Shown: one piece after another, positions 55,107-63,541 of the stretch
Layout: the number at the start of each line of letters is the position of its first letter
How positions within the stretch are numbered: position 1 is the stretch's first letter
DNA from: Edaphobacter sp.
GTDB taxonomy: Bacteria > Acidobacteriota > Terriglobia > Terriglobales > Acidobacteriaceae
Assembly: GCA_025462645.1 (NCBI GenBank)
Contig: JAOAPB010000101.1
Location: 118,615 to 182,614 of the forward strand
Direction of reading: 5' to 3'
DNA length: 64,000 nucleotides
Made by a program: the position numbers and the translations under genes
Notes under the pieces: generated by a model
Told to the model about the DNA's origin: nothing
Database searches by the model: none
What the model saw: only the letters and a program-made list of their open reading frames with translations

Positions 55107-55814
55107 TTACCGTTTGCCGAACCGGTAGACGACTCCAGCTGAGATTGCGAAGAACTGCCGCGTCTCCGTGCCGAAGTGTTCCAGCATAAGATCCGGCGCC
55201 AGCCGGATCGCGATGTTCTTCGAGTAGTTGAAGTCCACGCTGCCGCCCAGTGCTGCAATCCCCTTGGTGCGGTTCGTGTATAGCCCGATCGTCGGGAGGT
55301 ACTGTGGCGGCACATTGCCGGTGCTGCTGTCGAACACACCATGGGACGCGCCGAAGTAGGCGTGATAGTTGATCGCCGCATAGTGATTCTTCGGGCCACG
55401 GTACTGCGCTCCCAACATGCCCATGTTCATGTAGACCAACGGGCGATTGATGTCGAAGGCGTTCGGGTGTACTGGCGTCGTTCCAGCCTCGCCGCGGTAG
55501 TCTGCGGTCAGTCCCACGTGATTTGTCAGCCAATAGGTCGCCGAGACCTCGCCACCACCCATGTTCATCCGGCTTGGCAGATCCTGCCCAGCCTGGAAGT
55601 TCATCAGGTTGATGCCGCCATAGATCTCATACCTGTTGTCATAGGTCACAGGAGCCGCTGGACCAATCTTGTTCTTGCCCTGCGCCGTTGCCCTCGTTGC
55701 CCCTGCTATCAGCAACGCAGCCATCAGCATTCCAGTCAATGCGCGAACCATGTTCTTCCGCGCCTCAGTCGTCTTCCGCTGCAACATCATTCCCGGCATC
55801 TTCTTTTCCAACAT
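55107..55814 (-). CDS. Outer membrane beta-barrel protein
   Basis: About 235 residues. The N-terminus contains a signal segment (MVRALTGMLMAALLIAGATRATAQ), and the mature part resembles acidobacterial outer-membrane beta-barrel proteins: a first strand YEIYGGINLMNFQAG, GGGEVSATYWLTNHVGLTADYRG and the C-terminal IAIRLAPDLMLEHF ending AISAGVVYRFGKR. Likely an eight-strand barrel in the outer membrane; function unknown. The start is unclear: ATG 55814, 55799 or 55751 are all in frame, and the shortest would begin right at the signal peptide. A strong terminator follows the gene. Confidence 0.75.
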   Translation of the reverse strand: MLEKKMPGMMLQRKTTEARKNMVRALTGMLMAALLIAGATRATAQGKNKIGPAAPVTYDNRYEIYGGINLMNFQAGQDLPSRMNMGGGEVSATYWLTNHVGLTADYRGEAGTTPVHPNAFDINRPLVYMNMGMLGAQYRGPKNHYAAINYHAYFGASHGVFDSSTGNVPPQYLPTIGLYTNRTKGIAALGGSVDFNYSKNIAIRLAPDLMLEHFGTETRQFFAISAGVVYRFGKR

Positions 55815-55981
55815 CTTCTCCTGCAGTTCCGTTACTCTCCCGCACTTGTTCACTATCCAAGATATAACGTCCGGCACCCATCTGCCCTATCTCCAAGATG
55901 TTCTAATCAGCAGATTGCAGCTGTGCGACAATAGTGGGTGCCGGTCGGCGCGCGTTTATTCCGGCTGCAGGGAGAATTACT

Positions 55982-56194
55982 ATGGGCGAACTCTTTACAC
56001 CAACACACCTCATCGTTCTTGCTGTCGTGGTTCTGGTTCTGTTCGGCGGTAAGAAGCTGCCTGAGCTCGGCAAGGGGCTCGGCGAAGGCCTCAGGGGCTT
56101 CAAGGACGGTATGAAGGGCGTCACCGAAGAGGTCAACAAGCCCGGCGAGACATCGCATACCGTTACGCCAAAGGCTGAGGAGTCAGTCAAGTAA
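55982..56194 (+). CDS. tatA: Sec-independent translocase TatA/TatE
   Basis: A 70-residue TatA-family protein: a single N-terminal membrane helix (about residues 9-23, LIVLAVVVLVLFG) followed by the FGGKKLPELGKGLGEGLRGFKDGMKG amphipathic helix and an acidic/hydrophilic tail. It forms the pore ring for folded protein export with TatBC, which are not in this window. GGGAGA lies six bases before the ATG. A PPK2-like gene follows. Confidence 0.94.
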   Translation: MGELFTPTHLIVLAVVVLVLFGGKKLPELGKGLGEGLRGFKDGMKGVTEEVNKPGETSHTVTPKAEESVK

Positions 56195-56297
56195 AACACC
56201 GCATCGCTAAGTGGAGGGCTCGCCCTCCGATGCAGCTCCTGGCTCCGGCGTACTCCTGTTCGCTCGTCTCGATCCTACCTACTTCCAGGTACTCCGC

Positions 56298-57104
56298 ATG
56301 AAGCTAAAGTCGCCGTACCTCATCAGGCAGAATGCGGCAGTCAAGCTGTCGCGCATGCCTAGCGATGATACCGGCGACTTCAAAGCTGAGGAGACGGCAG
56401 CAACCGTTCTCCTCAAGCATCGAGGGCAGCTTGCCGACTTGCAGGACGTCTTCTATGCCAGCCAGCAGAGAGCGCTGCTCATCGTCCTGCAGGGCATGGA
56501 TACGGCCGGCAAGGACGGCACAATCCGCCATCTGTTCTCCGGCCTGAATCCGGAGGGCTGCAGCGTAACGGCTTTCAAGGTGCCAACGCCCATCGAGGCC
56601 CGCCATGACTTCCTATGGCGGGTCCACGCTGCCGTTCCCGCGCGAGGGATGATCGGCATCTTCAACCGCTCACACTACGAGGATGTCCTCTCGCCGCGCG
56701 TCCACAAACTCATCTCCGCCAAGACCGTGCGACGCCGTTTCGACGACATCAATGAGTTCGAGGAGATGCTGACGGACAACGACGTCGTCATCCTCAAGTT
56801 CTTCCTGCACATCTCGCATGAGGAGCAGGCCCTCCGCCTCCAGTCCCGCATCGAGAATCCCGACAAGCACTGGAAGCTGGACCCGGCGGACTTCAAGGAG
56901 CGCGAGTTCTGGTCTCAGTACGAGAAGGCCTACGAGGACCTGATCGCTGCCACCAGCAGGAAGCATGCTCCCTGGTTCGTGATTCCCTCCGATCGCAAGT
57001 GGTACCGCAACGTCGCCATCTCTGCGATCGTGGTGGATGCCATGCAGGGCCTCAAGCTCAAGTATCCGCAACCCACGATGGACCCCAGCACGATCAAGCT
57101 ATAG
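56298..57104 (+). CDS. Polyphosphate kinase 2 (PPK2) family protein
   Basis: A 268-residue P-loop protein of the PPK2 family, which phosphorylates nucleoside mono- or diphosphates with inorganic polyphosphate. Walker A is LQGMDTAGKDGTIRHL near residue 75, a lid/arginine region FNRSHYEDVLSPRVH is near 130, and the C-terminal DRKWYRNVAISAIVVDAMQ is present. The single-domain length (rather than tandem 500-residue form) and the sequence around the lid fit the class that makes ADP or ATP from AMP/ADP, but the class is not certain. ATG 56298 is chosen because the matching N-terminus in the family begins near MKLKSPYLIRQ, and CAGGT precedes it; a GTG frame from 56211 extends further. Confidence 0.85.
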   Translation: MKLKSPYLIRQNAAVKLSRMPSDDTGDFKAEETAATVLLKHRGQLADLQDVFYASQQRALLIVLQGMDTAGKDGTIRHLFSGLNPEGCSVTAFKVPTPIEARHDFLWRVHAAVPARGMIGIFNRSHYEDVLSPRVHKLISAKTVRRRFDDINEFEEMLTDNDVVILKFFLHISHEEQALRLQSRIENPDKHWKLDPADFKEREFWSQYEKAYEDLIAATSRKHAPWFVIPSDRKWYRNVAISAIVVDAMQGLKLKYPQPTMDPSTIKL

Positions 57105-57128
57105 GCCAGTTCGATGGGAGCAGAGGGG

Positions 57129-57436
57129 TACCCCCTCCCCCCCGGGGTACCCTAGTGTAAGTCCATTGTAATCATAGACATAGTGGTTGGTGATGCTTGT
57201 AAAGTCGTCATGTTAAAGGGGTTACGGGCAAATTCGTCTTTCTAAAAGGGTTATAGAGCTAAATAGAAAAGCCCCAGCTTTGGCTGGGGCTTTTTGACTC
57301 TGGTTTAAGTGTAGCTGGTTTGGCAAAACTACTCTGCCAGTTTTTAAAGAATTTTTTCTTGAACGTAAGTGATTTATTTTATGGTTCTTATGGGTTTTGT
57401 CGGCCTTGGTTTCGAACGAATGAGACTTGACAAGAA
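57129..57436 (-). repeat. Intergenic repeat element, copy B
   Basis: On the minus strand this reads: CTTGTCAAGTCTCA (57434 down), the hairpin AAAAGCCCCAGC...GCTGGGGCTTTT, then TTTTAGAAAGACGAATTTGCC (about 57250 down), GGACTTACA (57165 down), and a terminal box with C-run, G-run and AGGGGGTA (57129-57149). It matches copy A at 43604-43871 in order and in spacing of these blocks. The part between hairpin and box is the best conserved. Confidence 0.75.
57267..57295. terminator. Strong rho-independent terminator
   Basis: AAAAGCCCCAGC (57267-57278) pairs with GCTGGGGC plus TTTT (57283-57294), with a four-base loop and a T-run in both directions. It serves both the PPK2 gene and the convergent DMT transporter gene, and is also the hairpin of repeat copy B. 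Confidence 0.85.
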
Positions 57437-57478
57437 AAAGTAGCGGCGAGAGGTGATGCATGGATGGTTGCCTATCTG

Positions 57479-58363
57479 CTATAGCGTGATCATCACTACG
57501 GCTGCCGCTGCGATGGCCATGCCGATGCCCTGACGGCGTGTGGGACGCTCATGGAGAGTCCATGCGGCGAGAAGAATAGTCGAAGCGGGATAGAGGGAGG
57601 CCAGCACCGCAGCTACGTCCAGCCGTCCTGCGCGCGTGGCTGCGATGTACAGGAGATTTCCCGAGGTATCGAAGGTCGCGGTTCCCAGTATCCAGGCGAT
57701 GGCGGATCGAGTCAGGCGTCCTTTCTTCTGTTCGCTTGAGCCGAGATACAGGCCGAGCAGCATGAGGGAACACACGGTCAGGCTGCCGATCCTCGCCGTA
57801 GCCATGGGCCAGAAGACACCTGCCGCTCCCGCTCCCTTGAGTGCGACGAAGTAGATGCCAAACCCCGCTCCTGCGATCACAGAGAGCCAGGCGGTCCCGG
57901 CAGCTGCCGGGACCGCCTCAGGATTTGGCCCCGCTGCGATGAGCCAGATTGCGGCTCCTGCGATGACGAACCCGGCGATCCGCAGCAGCCCTGGCGAGCC
58001 CTCCGTGAGGATGGAGACCACCGCCGGAATCGCCGCAGCCAGCAGGCCGCTGATCGCCGCCGAAGCTCCCATGGCGCCGCGGGAGAGAGCCACGTAGAAG
58101 CAGGTGAGGGACAGGCCGCCCATAACCCCGGCGGTAAGTCCCCAGGCGAGCGGAGCGCCGTGAGGAAGTGCATCTCCGCGCAGCCATACGACTGCAAGCA
58201 ATACGCTGAAGCTGATGGCATGGCTCAACAGGACGACGCGCAGCGCGCCCCCCATGGTGCCGCCGGCGTGCTTGGCACCCATGCCGCCGGAGAAGTCTCC
58301 ACCGCCCCACAAAACTGCCGCGGCCAGCGCCAGCAGCGCATTCCCATGGAGCAGCATATTCAT
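57479..58363 (-). CDS. EamA/DMT-family transporter
   Basis: A 294-residue inner-membrane protein of the drug/metabolite transporter superfamily with ten hydrophobic segments arranged as two EamA halves. N-terminus MNMLLHGNALLALAAAVLWGGGDFSGG is typical (first helix ending in tryptophan-glycine). The second half ends STILLAAWTLHERPTRRQGIGMAIAAAAVVMITL, with the conserved late glutamate ahead of a positive loop. Substrate unknown. Short direct repeats (GGGATTGCC-like, 58385-58410) lie just upstream of its start. No good ribosome site is visible. Confidence 0.88.
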   Translation of the reverse strand: MNMLLHGNALLALAAAVLWGGGDFSGGMGAKHAGGTMGGALRVVLLSHAISFSVLLAVVWLRGDALPHGAPLAWGLTAGVMGGLSLTCFYVALSRGAMGASAAISGLLAAAIPAVVSILTEGSPGLLRIAGFVIAGAAIWLIAAGPNPEAVPAAAGTAWLSVIAGAGFGIYFVALKGAGAAGVFWPMATARIGSLTVCSLMLLGLYLGSSEQKKGRLTRSAIAWILGTATFDTSGNLLYIAATRAGRLDVAAVLASLYPASTILLAAWTLHERPTRRQGIGMAIAAAAVVMITL

Positions 58364-58456
58364 TCAAAATCCGATCGAGAGTGTCGGGATTGCCGGGATT
58401 GCCGAGATTGTCGACGAGCGCAGCGATCTTCTGCTGCGCCCCTCATAACGGGTCTG

Positions 58457-59761
58457 TTACTGGGCCGGCCTGACCGATCTAGGCCGCGCATCGCCGGGGG
58501 TTGGGTAGTAGCCCTTCTTCGCAATCACCTGCAGGTCGGGCCGCAAGACCCTGACCTCGAGGGTGCGGTACTTGCCGTCGATGAATGGCTGATGCGTGTA
58601 GTAGCCGATGGTGTACTGGTTCCGAACCTCTTCGGCGATCTTGCCGAAGCTGGTTTCGATACCCTTCTGCCGGAACTCCGCGTCGAACTGGCCTCCGGTG
58701 GCATCGGTGTAGGTAGCGAGGATGTTGTCCCGCATGGTCAGAGGCAGGTGGATGCGATCGAGGAAGCCGACGACCGGAAGCGACGAGTCTCCCACCAGGG
58801 TGGCATAGACGGAGATCTTGTTGGTCTGGAGGTACTTGATGACGTCCTTGGTCTTGGCCGTGCTGCCGTACTCCTTGCCATCGCTGATGACGTAGACTAC
58901 CCGTCGCCGATCCGGGCCAGCCTTGGACGTGGCAATCGCCGCTGCCAGAATGGCATCGTTGAGGGTGTGAATCTCCTTGGGGGGATTCAGCTCAATCCCC
59001 TGATGGTTGCGGATGGGGGCGGTGTTGGGGTCGAAGTTCTGCCCGTTGATGTTGGTGGTTGCCGCCAGAGGACCGCCAAGCACCTGGAGGGGCTCCCGTC
59101 CGCTGGACTTGGACTGATCCAGCACAAAGTTAAGGCGTGCGCTCTGTCCCGCGGTGAAGTCCGTGCGGAGGCGAGGCCCGTTGTTGTACGTGAAGACCGC
59201 GACCTCGTCGTAGGGGGTGAATGCGCCCTGCAACGCACCAAGGGAGTTGTTCACCTTGGTCATGTTGTCGTAGGTCAGGCTCTGGTCGATCACCAGCGCG
59301 ACCGACAGGGGGAAGGGATCGACCGTGAAGATGCTCATCTGCTGCCGCAGGCCGTTCTCGTAGATGCGGACATCGCGCCAGGTAAGTCCCGGAACCAGGC
59401 GGCCCTTCTTGTCCTTGACGGTGAAGGGAACTTCGACGAAGTTCGTCTGCACGCGCAGGGTAAAGGCCTTCGGACCCTGCGACGCATCGGGAATCTCCGG
59501 CGGAGGGCCATCGTCTGCCTTCGGCGCCGTGGGGGACTGGGGGAGGCTGGTTCCGGGAGCCTTGTCCTGCCCTGCCGGAGTATCTCCGTTGGTGTTAGTC
59601 GTGGTTCCCATACCCGGCCGCGTACCCGACGTGGGTAGTCCCTGCGGCCTTGGAGCATCGGGAATCGCCTGCTGCGCTGTATCCTGTGCCGCCGTCTGCT
59701 GTGCCGGCTGCGCCACCATCATGCAGACTAAAGCCCCCGCCAATACGCTATTCCTTACCAC
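58457..59761 (-). CDS. Secreted VWA-domain protein
   Basis: A 434-residue protein: signal peptide (MVRNSVLAGALVCMMVAQPAQQ), a proline/glutamine-rich linker (to about 95), then a VWFA-type domain of the kind seen in Acidobacteria (VQTNFVEVPFTVKDKKGRLV, then SVALVIDQSLTYDN) and a C-terminal beta-rich part ending RTLEVRVLRPDLQVIAKKGYYPT. The metal site has DxSxT (DQSLT) where DxSxS is usual, so metal binding may be altered. Probably an exported adhesin-like protein of unknown role. It is divergently transcribed from a related protein with a complete metal site (59974), so the pair may act together. Confidence 0.82.
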   Translation of the reverse strand: MVRNSVLAGALVCMMVAQPAQQTAAQDTAQQAIPDAPRPQGLPTSGTRPGMGTTTNTNGDTPAGQDKAPGTSLPQSPTAPKADDGPPPEIPDASQGPKAFTLRVQTNFVEVPFTVKDKKGRLVPGLTWRDVRIYENGLRQQMSIFTVDPFPLSVALVIDQSLTYDNMTKVNNSLGALQGAFTPYDEVAVFTYNNGPRLRTDFTAGQSARLNFVLDQSKSSGREPLQVLGGPLAATTNINGQNFDPNTAPIRNHQGIELNPPKEIHTLNDAILAAAIATSKAGPDRRRVVYVISDGKEYGSTAKTKDVIKYLQTNKISVYATLVGDSSLPVVGFLDRIHLPLTMRDNILATYTDATGGQFDAEFRQKGIETSFGKIAEEVRNQYTIGYYTHQPFIDGKYRTLEVRVLRPDLQVIAKKGYYPTPGDARPRSVRPAQ

Positions 59762-59973
59762 GCAACAACCCCCGTATCTTCAAGCAAGCCGGTTCCAGCC
59801 CAGCTATACCAAGTACCAGACTATCAGTGCGTCCCCTGCGCCGCCATCCCTATACCACCTCACTCCCATCTTTTAGACGGCTCCGCCGTGGTTGACGTTG
59901 GCCCCTTCAGCCTGTATCGGCAATTCCGCATTTTTCGGCTGACTCAGCGCCTGCCTGCATCGTCTAATGGATT
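59762..59973. promoter_or_regulatory. Divergent promoter region of two VWA genes
   Basis: 212 bases between two divergent starts, with no supported gene. Both VWA genes must be promoted from here. I cannot assign the boxes with confidence. Confidence 0.5.
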
Positions 59974-60999
59974 ATGCGCCCCCTCGTTCTAGCTGCTGCT
60001 GCCTTGTCCTTCGGACTTTTGCCCTCTCTTCATGCGCAGGAAGCTCCTTCGCCCGGTGGCCCACCGCCTGCCAGCTCCGCGGCTCCGCAGCCGACCGAGG
60101 GCGAAGACGTCCAGACCCTGAAGGTGAACGTCAACCTGGTCAACGTCTACTTCTCTGTGCGGGACAAGAGCGGCTACATCACCAATCTCCACAAGGACGA
60201 CTGCGGTATCTACGAGGACAAGGCCCTCCAGAAGACGAAGAACTTTACCCAGGAGAAGAACCTTCCGCTGACGATCGGCATCCTGCTCGACACCAGCGGC
60301 AGCATGCAGAACGTCCTTCCTCTCGAACAGCAGGCGGGAGCCGAGTTCCTCAAGGACGTCCTGACCCCCAAGGACGAGGCCTTCCTCATCTCTTTCGATA
60401 TCAATGTCGATTTGCTTGCCGACTACACCAACAGCCCGCGCGAGCTGAAGCGATCCCTGGAGAAGGCCAGCATCAACACGGGCGCCGGAACCGGCTCGGT
60501 TACGGGCAACGGCGCGGCCCGCGGTACGCTGCTCTACGATGCCGTCTATCTCGCCGCCCACGACAAACTGCGCCAGGAGGCTGGCCGCAAGATCCTTGTG
60601 ATGCTCACCGACGGCGGCGATCAGGGCAGCCAGGAGACGCTCAAGAGCTCCATCGAGGCGGCCCAGAAGGCCAATGCCATCATCTACGTCATCCTCATCG
60701 CCGACCGAGGCTTCTACGGCGGGTTTAACATGGGCTACACCGGCGCAGGGGACATGGACCGTCTCGCCAGGGAGACCGGCGGACGTGTCATCAACGTAGG
60801 CAATAACGGCAAAAAGCTCGAAGAGGCCTTCAACCAGATTCAGGATGAGCTGCGTACCCAATATCTTGCCAGCTACACTCCTACGAATCTTAAGGCAGAT
60901 GGAAGCTTCCGCACGCTGAACATCACCTGCCAGCAAGGGCAGAAGGTGCAGGCGCGCAAGGGCTACTACGCCATAGCCGACAGTGCCGGTAACGAGTAA
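59974..60999 (+). CDS. Secreted VWA-domain protein with complete MIDAS
   Basis: A 341-residue exported protein: signal peptide (MRPLVLAAAALSFGLLPSLHAQ), short proline-rich linker, then a VWFA-type domain with the same opening as its neighbour (LKVNVNLVNVYFSVRDKSG) and a complete metal-ion-dependent site DTSGSM near residue 108. It ends LNITCQQGQKVQARKGYYAIAD, again like the neighbour. Metal-dependent protein binding at the cell surface or periplasm is likely; ligand unknown. It ends 14 bases before the stop of hisA on the opposite strand. Confidence 0.85.
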   Translation: MRPLVLAAAALSFGLLPSLHAQEAPSPGGPPPASSAAPQPTEGEDVQTLKVNVNLVNVYFSVRDKSGYITNLHKDDCGIYEDKALQKTKNFTQEKNLPLTIGILLDTSGSMQNVLPLEQQAGAEFLKDVLTPKDEAFLISFDINVDLLADYTNSPRELKRSLEKASINTGAGTGSVTGNGAARGTLLYDAVYLAAHDKLRQEAGRKILVMLTDGGDQGSQETLKSSIEAAQKANAIIYVILIADRGFYGGFNMGYTGAGDMDRLARETGGRVINVGNNGKKLEEAFNQIQDELRTQYLASYTPTNLKADGSFRTLNITCQQGQKVQARKGYYAIADSAGNE

Positions 61000-61012
61000 G
61001 AGCGCTCCTGCT

Positions 61013-61687
61013 TTACGCCTCCATCGCCCCTGAGTAGACGGCCATGCCTGCTACGGCATCCACGCCCATCGCGTCGAGAGCGTCTACCTCGGCGCGCTCT
61101 TTGATGCCTCCGGCGACGATCAACTGCTTCGCCGTCGTCGAGCGCAGGATGGCCGCTACATCCAGAGGGAAGCCCTGCATCGTTCCCTCGGTATCGACGT
61201 GGGTGTAGAGGAAGGCGGCGCAGTAGTCCTCGAGCCAGGTCACGGCCTCTTCGGGCGTGAGATCGACTGAGTCCTTCCAGCCCTTCACCGCTACTTTGCC
61301 GGCCTTCGTGTCGACGCTGAAGACAAGGGCCTCCTCACCGAGTTCCTTCTTCAGGCCTGCGGCAAACTCCTTGTTGACTCCGGCAGCGCCGAAGAGCGAA
61401 GAGCCATAGATCACCCGCTTCGCTCCGGCATCGAGCAGCGCGCGGCCGTCCTCGGCGGTCTTCAGGCCACCGCCCACCTGGCAGGGTAGCCGCTTGCAGA
61501 TCATCTCGATCAGCGAGCGATTGTCTCCCTGGCGCATGGCTGCGTCCAGATCGATTAACTGGACCACAGGGTATTTGGAGAAGCGCTGAATCCAATAGTC
61601 GAAGTCGTCAAAGGCCAGCTTCAGCTTCTCGCCCTGCACCAACTGCACAATCCGTCCGCCCATCAAATCGATCGAAGGTATCAACAT
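61013..61687 (-). CDS. hisA: Phosphoribosylformimino-5-aminoimidazole carboxamide ribotide isomerase
   Basis: A 224-residue (beta/alpha)8 isomerase of histidine biosynthesis: ProFAR is opened to PRFAR by an Amadori rearrangement. The first catalytic aspartate is Asp7 in IPSIDLMGG, the GGLK phosphate-binding loop (VGGGLKTAEDG) is near residue 73, and the second acid lies in FSVDTKAGKV. Length is slightly short (typical 240), but both ends are present. GAGGAAGAG lies ahead of the ATG. It is the last gene of the his operon in this window. The C-terminal MGVDAVAGMAVYSG is standard. Confidence 0.93.
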   Translation of the reverse strand: MLIPSIDLMGGRIVQLVQGEKLKLAFDDFDYWIQRFSKYPVVQLIDLDAAMRQGDNRSLIEMICKRLPCQVGGGLKTAEDGRALLDAGAKRVIYGSSLFGAAGVNKEFAAGLKKELGEEALVFSVDTKAGKVAVKGWKDSVDLTPEEAVTWLEDYCAAFLYTHVDTEGTMQGFPLDVAAILRSTTAKQLIVAGGIKERAEVDALDAMGVDAVAGMAVYSGAMEA

Positions 61688-61725
61688 CGTTTTCTCTTCC
61701 TCTGGCTAGATATTTTATGGCTGCC

Positions 61726-62505
61726 TCAGCAGGGCAGTCGTACGCTGACTCCAGCTCGCTGCAGCTCCGCCTTCAGCTCGCGGGAGTCCGTTACGCCGAA
61801 GTGAAAGATGCTGGCGGCTAAAGCAGCGTCCGCTCTTCCGCGTCCAAAGACCTCGGCAAAGTGAGCGGCTGAGCCGGCTCCGCCTGAGGCAATTACGGGA
61901 ATCTGCACGGCTGCGCTCACTCTCGCGGTCAACTCACAGTCGAAGCCGCTTCGCATACCGTCGGTGTCCATCGAGGTCAGCAGGATCTCTCCTGCGCCTC
62001 GCTGCTCGGCCTCGCGAGCCCACTCGACTACCTTGCGGCCGGTCGGCTTGCGTCCGCCGCTTACGTAGACCTCGGCGTCGCCTATGGGGTCGGGTGCCCC
62101 GGAGGCGCGGCGTGCGTCGATTGCCACGATGACTGCTTGTGCGCCGAAGCTGTTGCCGATCTCGCCGATCAGCTCGGGGCGCGCGATTGCGCTGGAGTTG
62201 ATGCTGACCTTGTCGGCGCCCGCATCGAAGACCGATGCTGCGTCTTCTGCGCTGCGAATGCCTCCGCCAACAGTGAAGGGGACGAACAGCGCTGCGGCGG
62301 TGCGCCTCACTGTGTCGAGCAGCGTGCCACGACCCTCGTGCGTGGCGGTGATGTCGAGGAGTACGATTTCATCGGCTCCTGCGGCTGCGTGGCGATGCGC
62401 CAGCTCCGCCGGGTCGCCGGCGTCGACGATGTCCACAAACTGAATGCCCTTCACTACACGGCCGCCGCGTACATCCAGGCAAGCGATAATTCGTTTCGTC
62501 AGCAT
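61726..62505 (-). CDS. hisF: Imidazole glycerol-phosphate synthase cyclase subunit
   Basis: A 259-residue (beta/alpha)8 barrel enzyme that, with HisH, makes imidazole glycerol phosphate and AICAR. Catalytic acids Asp11 ([13 protein letters not shown]) and Asp130 (IVAIDARR) are both present, as are TVGGGI and ASGGAGS phosphate loops. It overlaps nothing but is adjacent by one base to the preceding lipoyl-like gene (TAG followed by ATG), so they are translationally coupled. Between hisH and hisF lies that small gene, an unusual insertion for a his operon. Confidence 0.95.
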   Translation of the reverse strand: MLTKRIIACLDVRGGRVVKGIQFVDIVDAGDPAELAHRHAAAGADEIVLLDITATHEGRGTLLDTVRRTAAALFVPFTVGGGIRSAEDAASVFDAGADKVSINSSAIARPELIGEIGNSFGAQAVIVAIDARRASGAPDPIGDAEVYVSGGRKPTGRKVVEWAREAEQRGAGEILLTSMDTDGMRSGFDCELTARVSAAVQIPVIASGGAGSAAHFAEVFGRGRADAALAASIFHFGVTDSRELKAELQRAGVSVRLPC

Positions 62506-62787
62506 CTATCCCAGCCTCACTGGCACCGCCGCCGGTACTGCAACCTCAGACCCCTCGCAGACAATCCGAGCCAGCAAATCCCCGTTCTCAATCACCGCGC
62601 CATGCTCTACGAACCACTCCACCAGCAGACCCTGGCGCGGCGCAGGCACATGAAACTCCATCGCCCCATCGGTCACCGTACAAACTGCCTGCCCCGTTCC
62701 CACCAGCGATCCCGCTGGCACCAGTTGCTGAACGAACGTATAAGAGGGCTCGTCGGCGGCAATCGTCAACTCATAGATAAAAGGCAT
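62506..62787 (-). CDS. Lipoyl/biotinyl-domain-like protein lacking the modified lysine
   Basis: A 93-residue protein with the fold pattern of a lipoyl/biotinyl carrier: FVQQLVPAGSLVGTGQAVCTV, then TDGAMEFHVPAPRQG and VEWFVEHGAVIENGDLLARI. In true lipoyl domains the hairpin has a modified lysine (as in ETDKA); here the turn reads TDGAMEF and no lysine is present in the whole protein. It therefore cannot carry lipoate or biotin. It may be a structural or assembly domain. It lies between hisH and hisF, two bases after the hisH stop and with GGAG eight bases before its ATG, so it is cotranscribed. Confidence 0.75.
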   Translation of the reverse strand: MPFIYELTIAADEPSYTFVQQLVPAGSLVGTGQAVCTVTDGAMEFHVPAPRQGLLVEWFVEHGAVIENGDLLARIVCEGSEVAVPAAVPVRLG

Positions 62788-62789
62788 TG

Positions 62790-63398
62790 CTACAACTCCA
62801 CAAAGTTCTTCAAGACCTGTAGCCCCACGCTGCTCGATTTCTCCGGATGGAACTGCACTCCCATCACATTTCCACCCTCAACCACTCCCGTGAAATCCCC
62901 GCCATAACTCGTAACCGCCGCAGTTGCCTTCACGACGGGAGCGCGCCAGGAGTGGGTGTAATAAACAAATCCACTATCCTTCACGCCCTTCAGCAGCTTC
63001 GAATCCGCCCTAACCCCCTCCAGCGAGTTCCAACCTACATGCGGAGACTTCAGCTCCGCTCCTTCATACAGGGCAGGGAAGCGCTCGCACAATCCGGCAA
63101 AGTGTCCCAGTCCCGCGACACCGGGAGCCTCGGTCGAGCCTTCAAATAGCCATTGCAACCCGACGCAGACGCCAAGGAACCATGTGCCCTTCGCAACGCT
63201 CTCACGCACCGCTTCGGTCAAGCCAAGGTCGGTCAGGAGCTGCGTAGCCTGAAAGTGCCCGACTCCTGGCAGCACAACCTTCGCTGCGGCCCGCACTGTC
63301 TCCGGGTCTTGCGTTACCTGCGTCTCGGCGCCAAGATACTTCAGCGCTTTCACAACGCTGGTCAAATTTCCCGCCTTGTAATCAATTACCGCAATCAT
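62790..63398 (-). CDS. hisH: Imidazole glycerol-phosphate synthase glutamine amidotransferase subunit
   Basis: A 202-residue class I glutamine amidotransferase that supplies ammonia to HisF. The catalytic triad is visible: Cys78 in GVCVGLQ, and His and Glu in MGVQFHPEKSS near the C-terminus. The ATG at 63398 (IAVIDYKAGNLTSV) matches the family, while the longer open frame to 63431 overlaps a small upstream ORF. Product length is typical. It is preceded by two tiny coupled ORFs and hisB. Confidence 0.95.
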   Translation of the reverse strand: MIAVIDYKAGNLTSVVKALKYLGAETQVTQDPETVRAAAKVVLPGVGHFQATQLLTDLGLTEAVRESVAKGTWFLGVCVGLQWLFEGSTEAPGVAGLGHFAGLCERFPALYEGAELKSPHVGWNSLEGVRADSKLLKGVKDSGFVYYTHSWRAPVVKATAAVTSYGGDFTGVVEGGNVMGVQFHPEKSSSVGLQVLKNFVEL

Positions 63399-63403
63399 CG
63401 CGC

Positions 63404-63541
63404 TCAGACCGCCATTCCGTAGCCGTACCAAACAAAAACTTCAAACAATGCAATGATGGCTAGCGCAATTCGCAGCCATCCTCTTCCGCACAGCACCAAC
63501 GCGAAGCCAACTACTGAAGAGGCAAGTCCTGAAGTCACCAT
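63404..63541 (-). CDS. Tiny hydrophobic ORF between hisB and hisH (second)
   Basis: A 45-residue frame with two strongly hydrophobic stretches (SSVVGFALVLCG and IALAIIALFEVFVWYG), too short for standard ORF lists. Its ATG overlaps the stop of the preceding small ORF (ATGGTGA), and its own stop is five bases before the hisH ATG. The very tight packing suggests real translation, but no ribosome site is visible. It could also be the second half of one three-helix protein split by a frameshift. Confidence 0.4.
   Translation of the reverse strand: MVTSGLASSVVGFALVLCGRGWLRIALAIIALFEVFVWYGYGMAV

Larger units (their letters stand above)
57105..57478. other. Convergent intergenic region with repeat element and terminator
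   Basis: The region lies between the PPK2 gene (plus) and the DMT transporter gene (minus). It holds a strong hairpin (57267-57290) and copy B of the intergenic repeat. No supported ORF is present. The whole stretch is AT-richer than its neighbours. Confidence 0.6.

Noticed and set aside
58385..58412. Short GGGATTGCC-type direct repeats ahead of the DMT gene
   Set aside because: Only about three imperfect copies of nine bases; too small and degenerate to claim a function.
58160..59638. 492-residue plus-strand frame opposite the VWA gene and the DMT gene
   Set aside because: It runs antisense to two recognised genes and has shadow-like composition.
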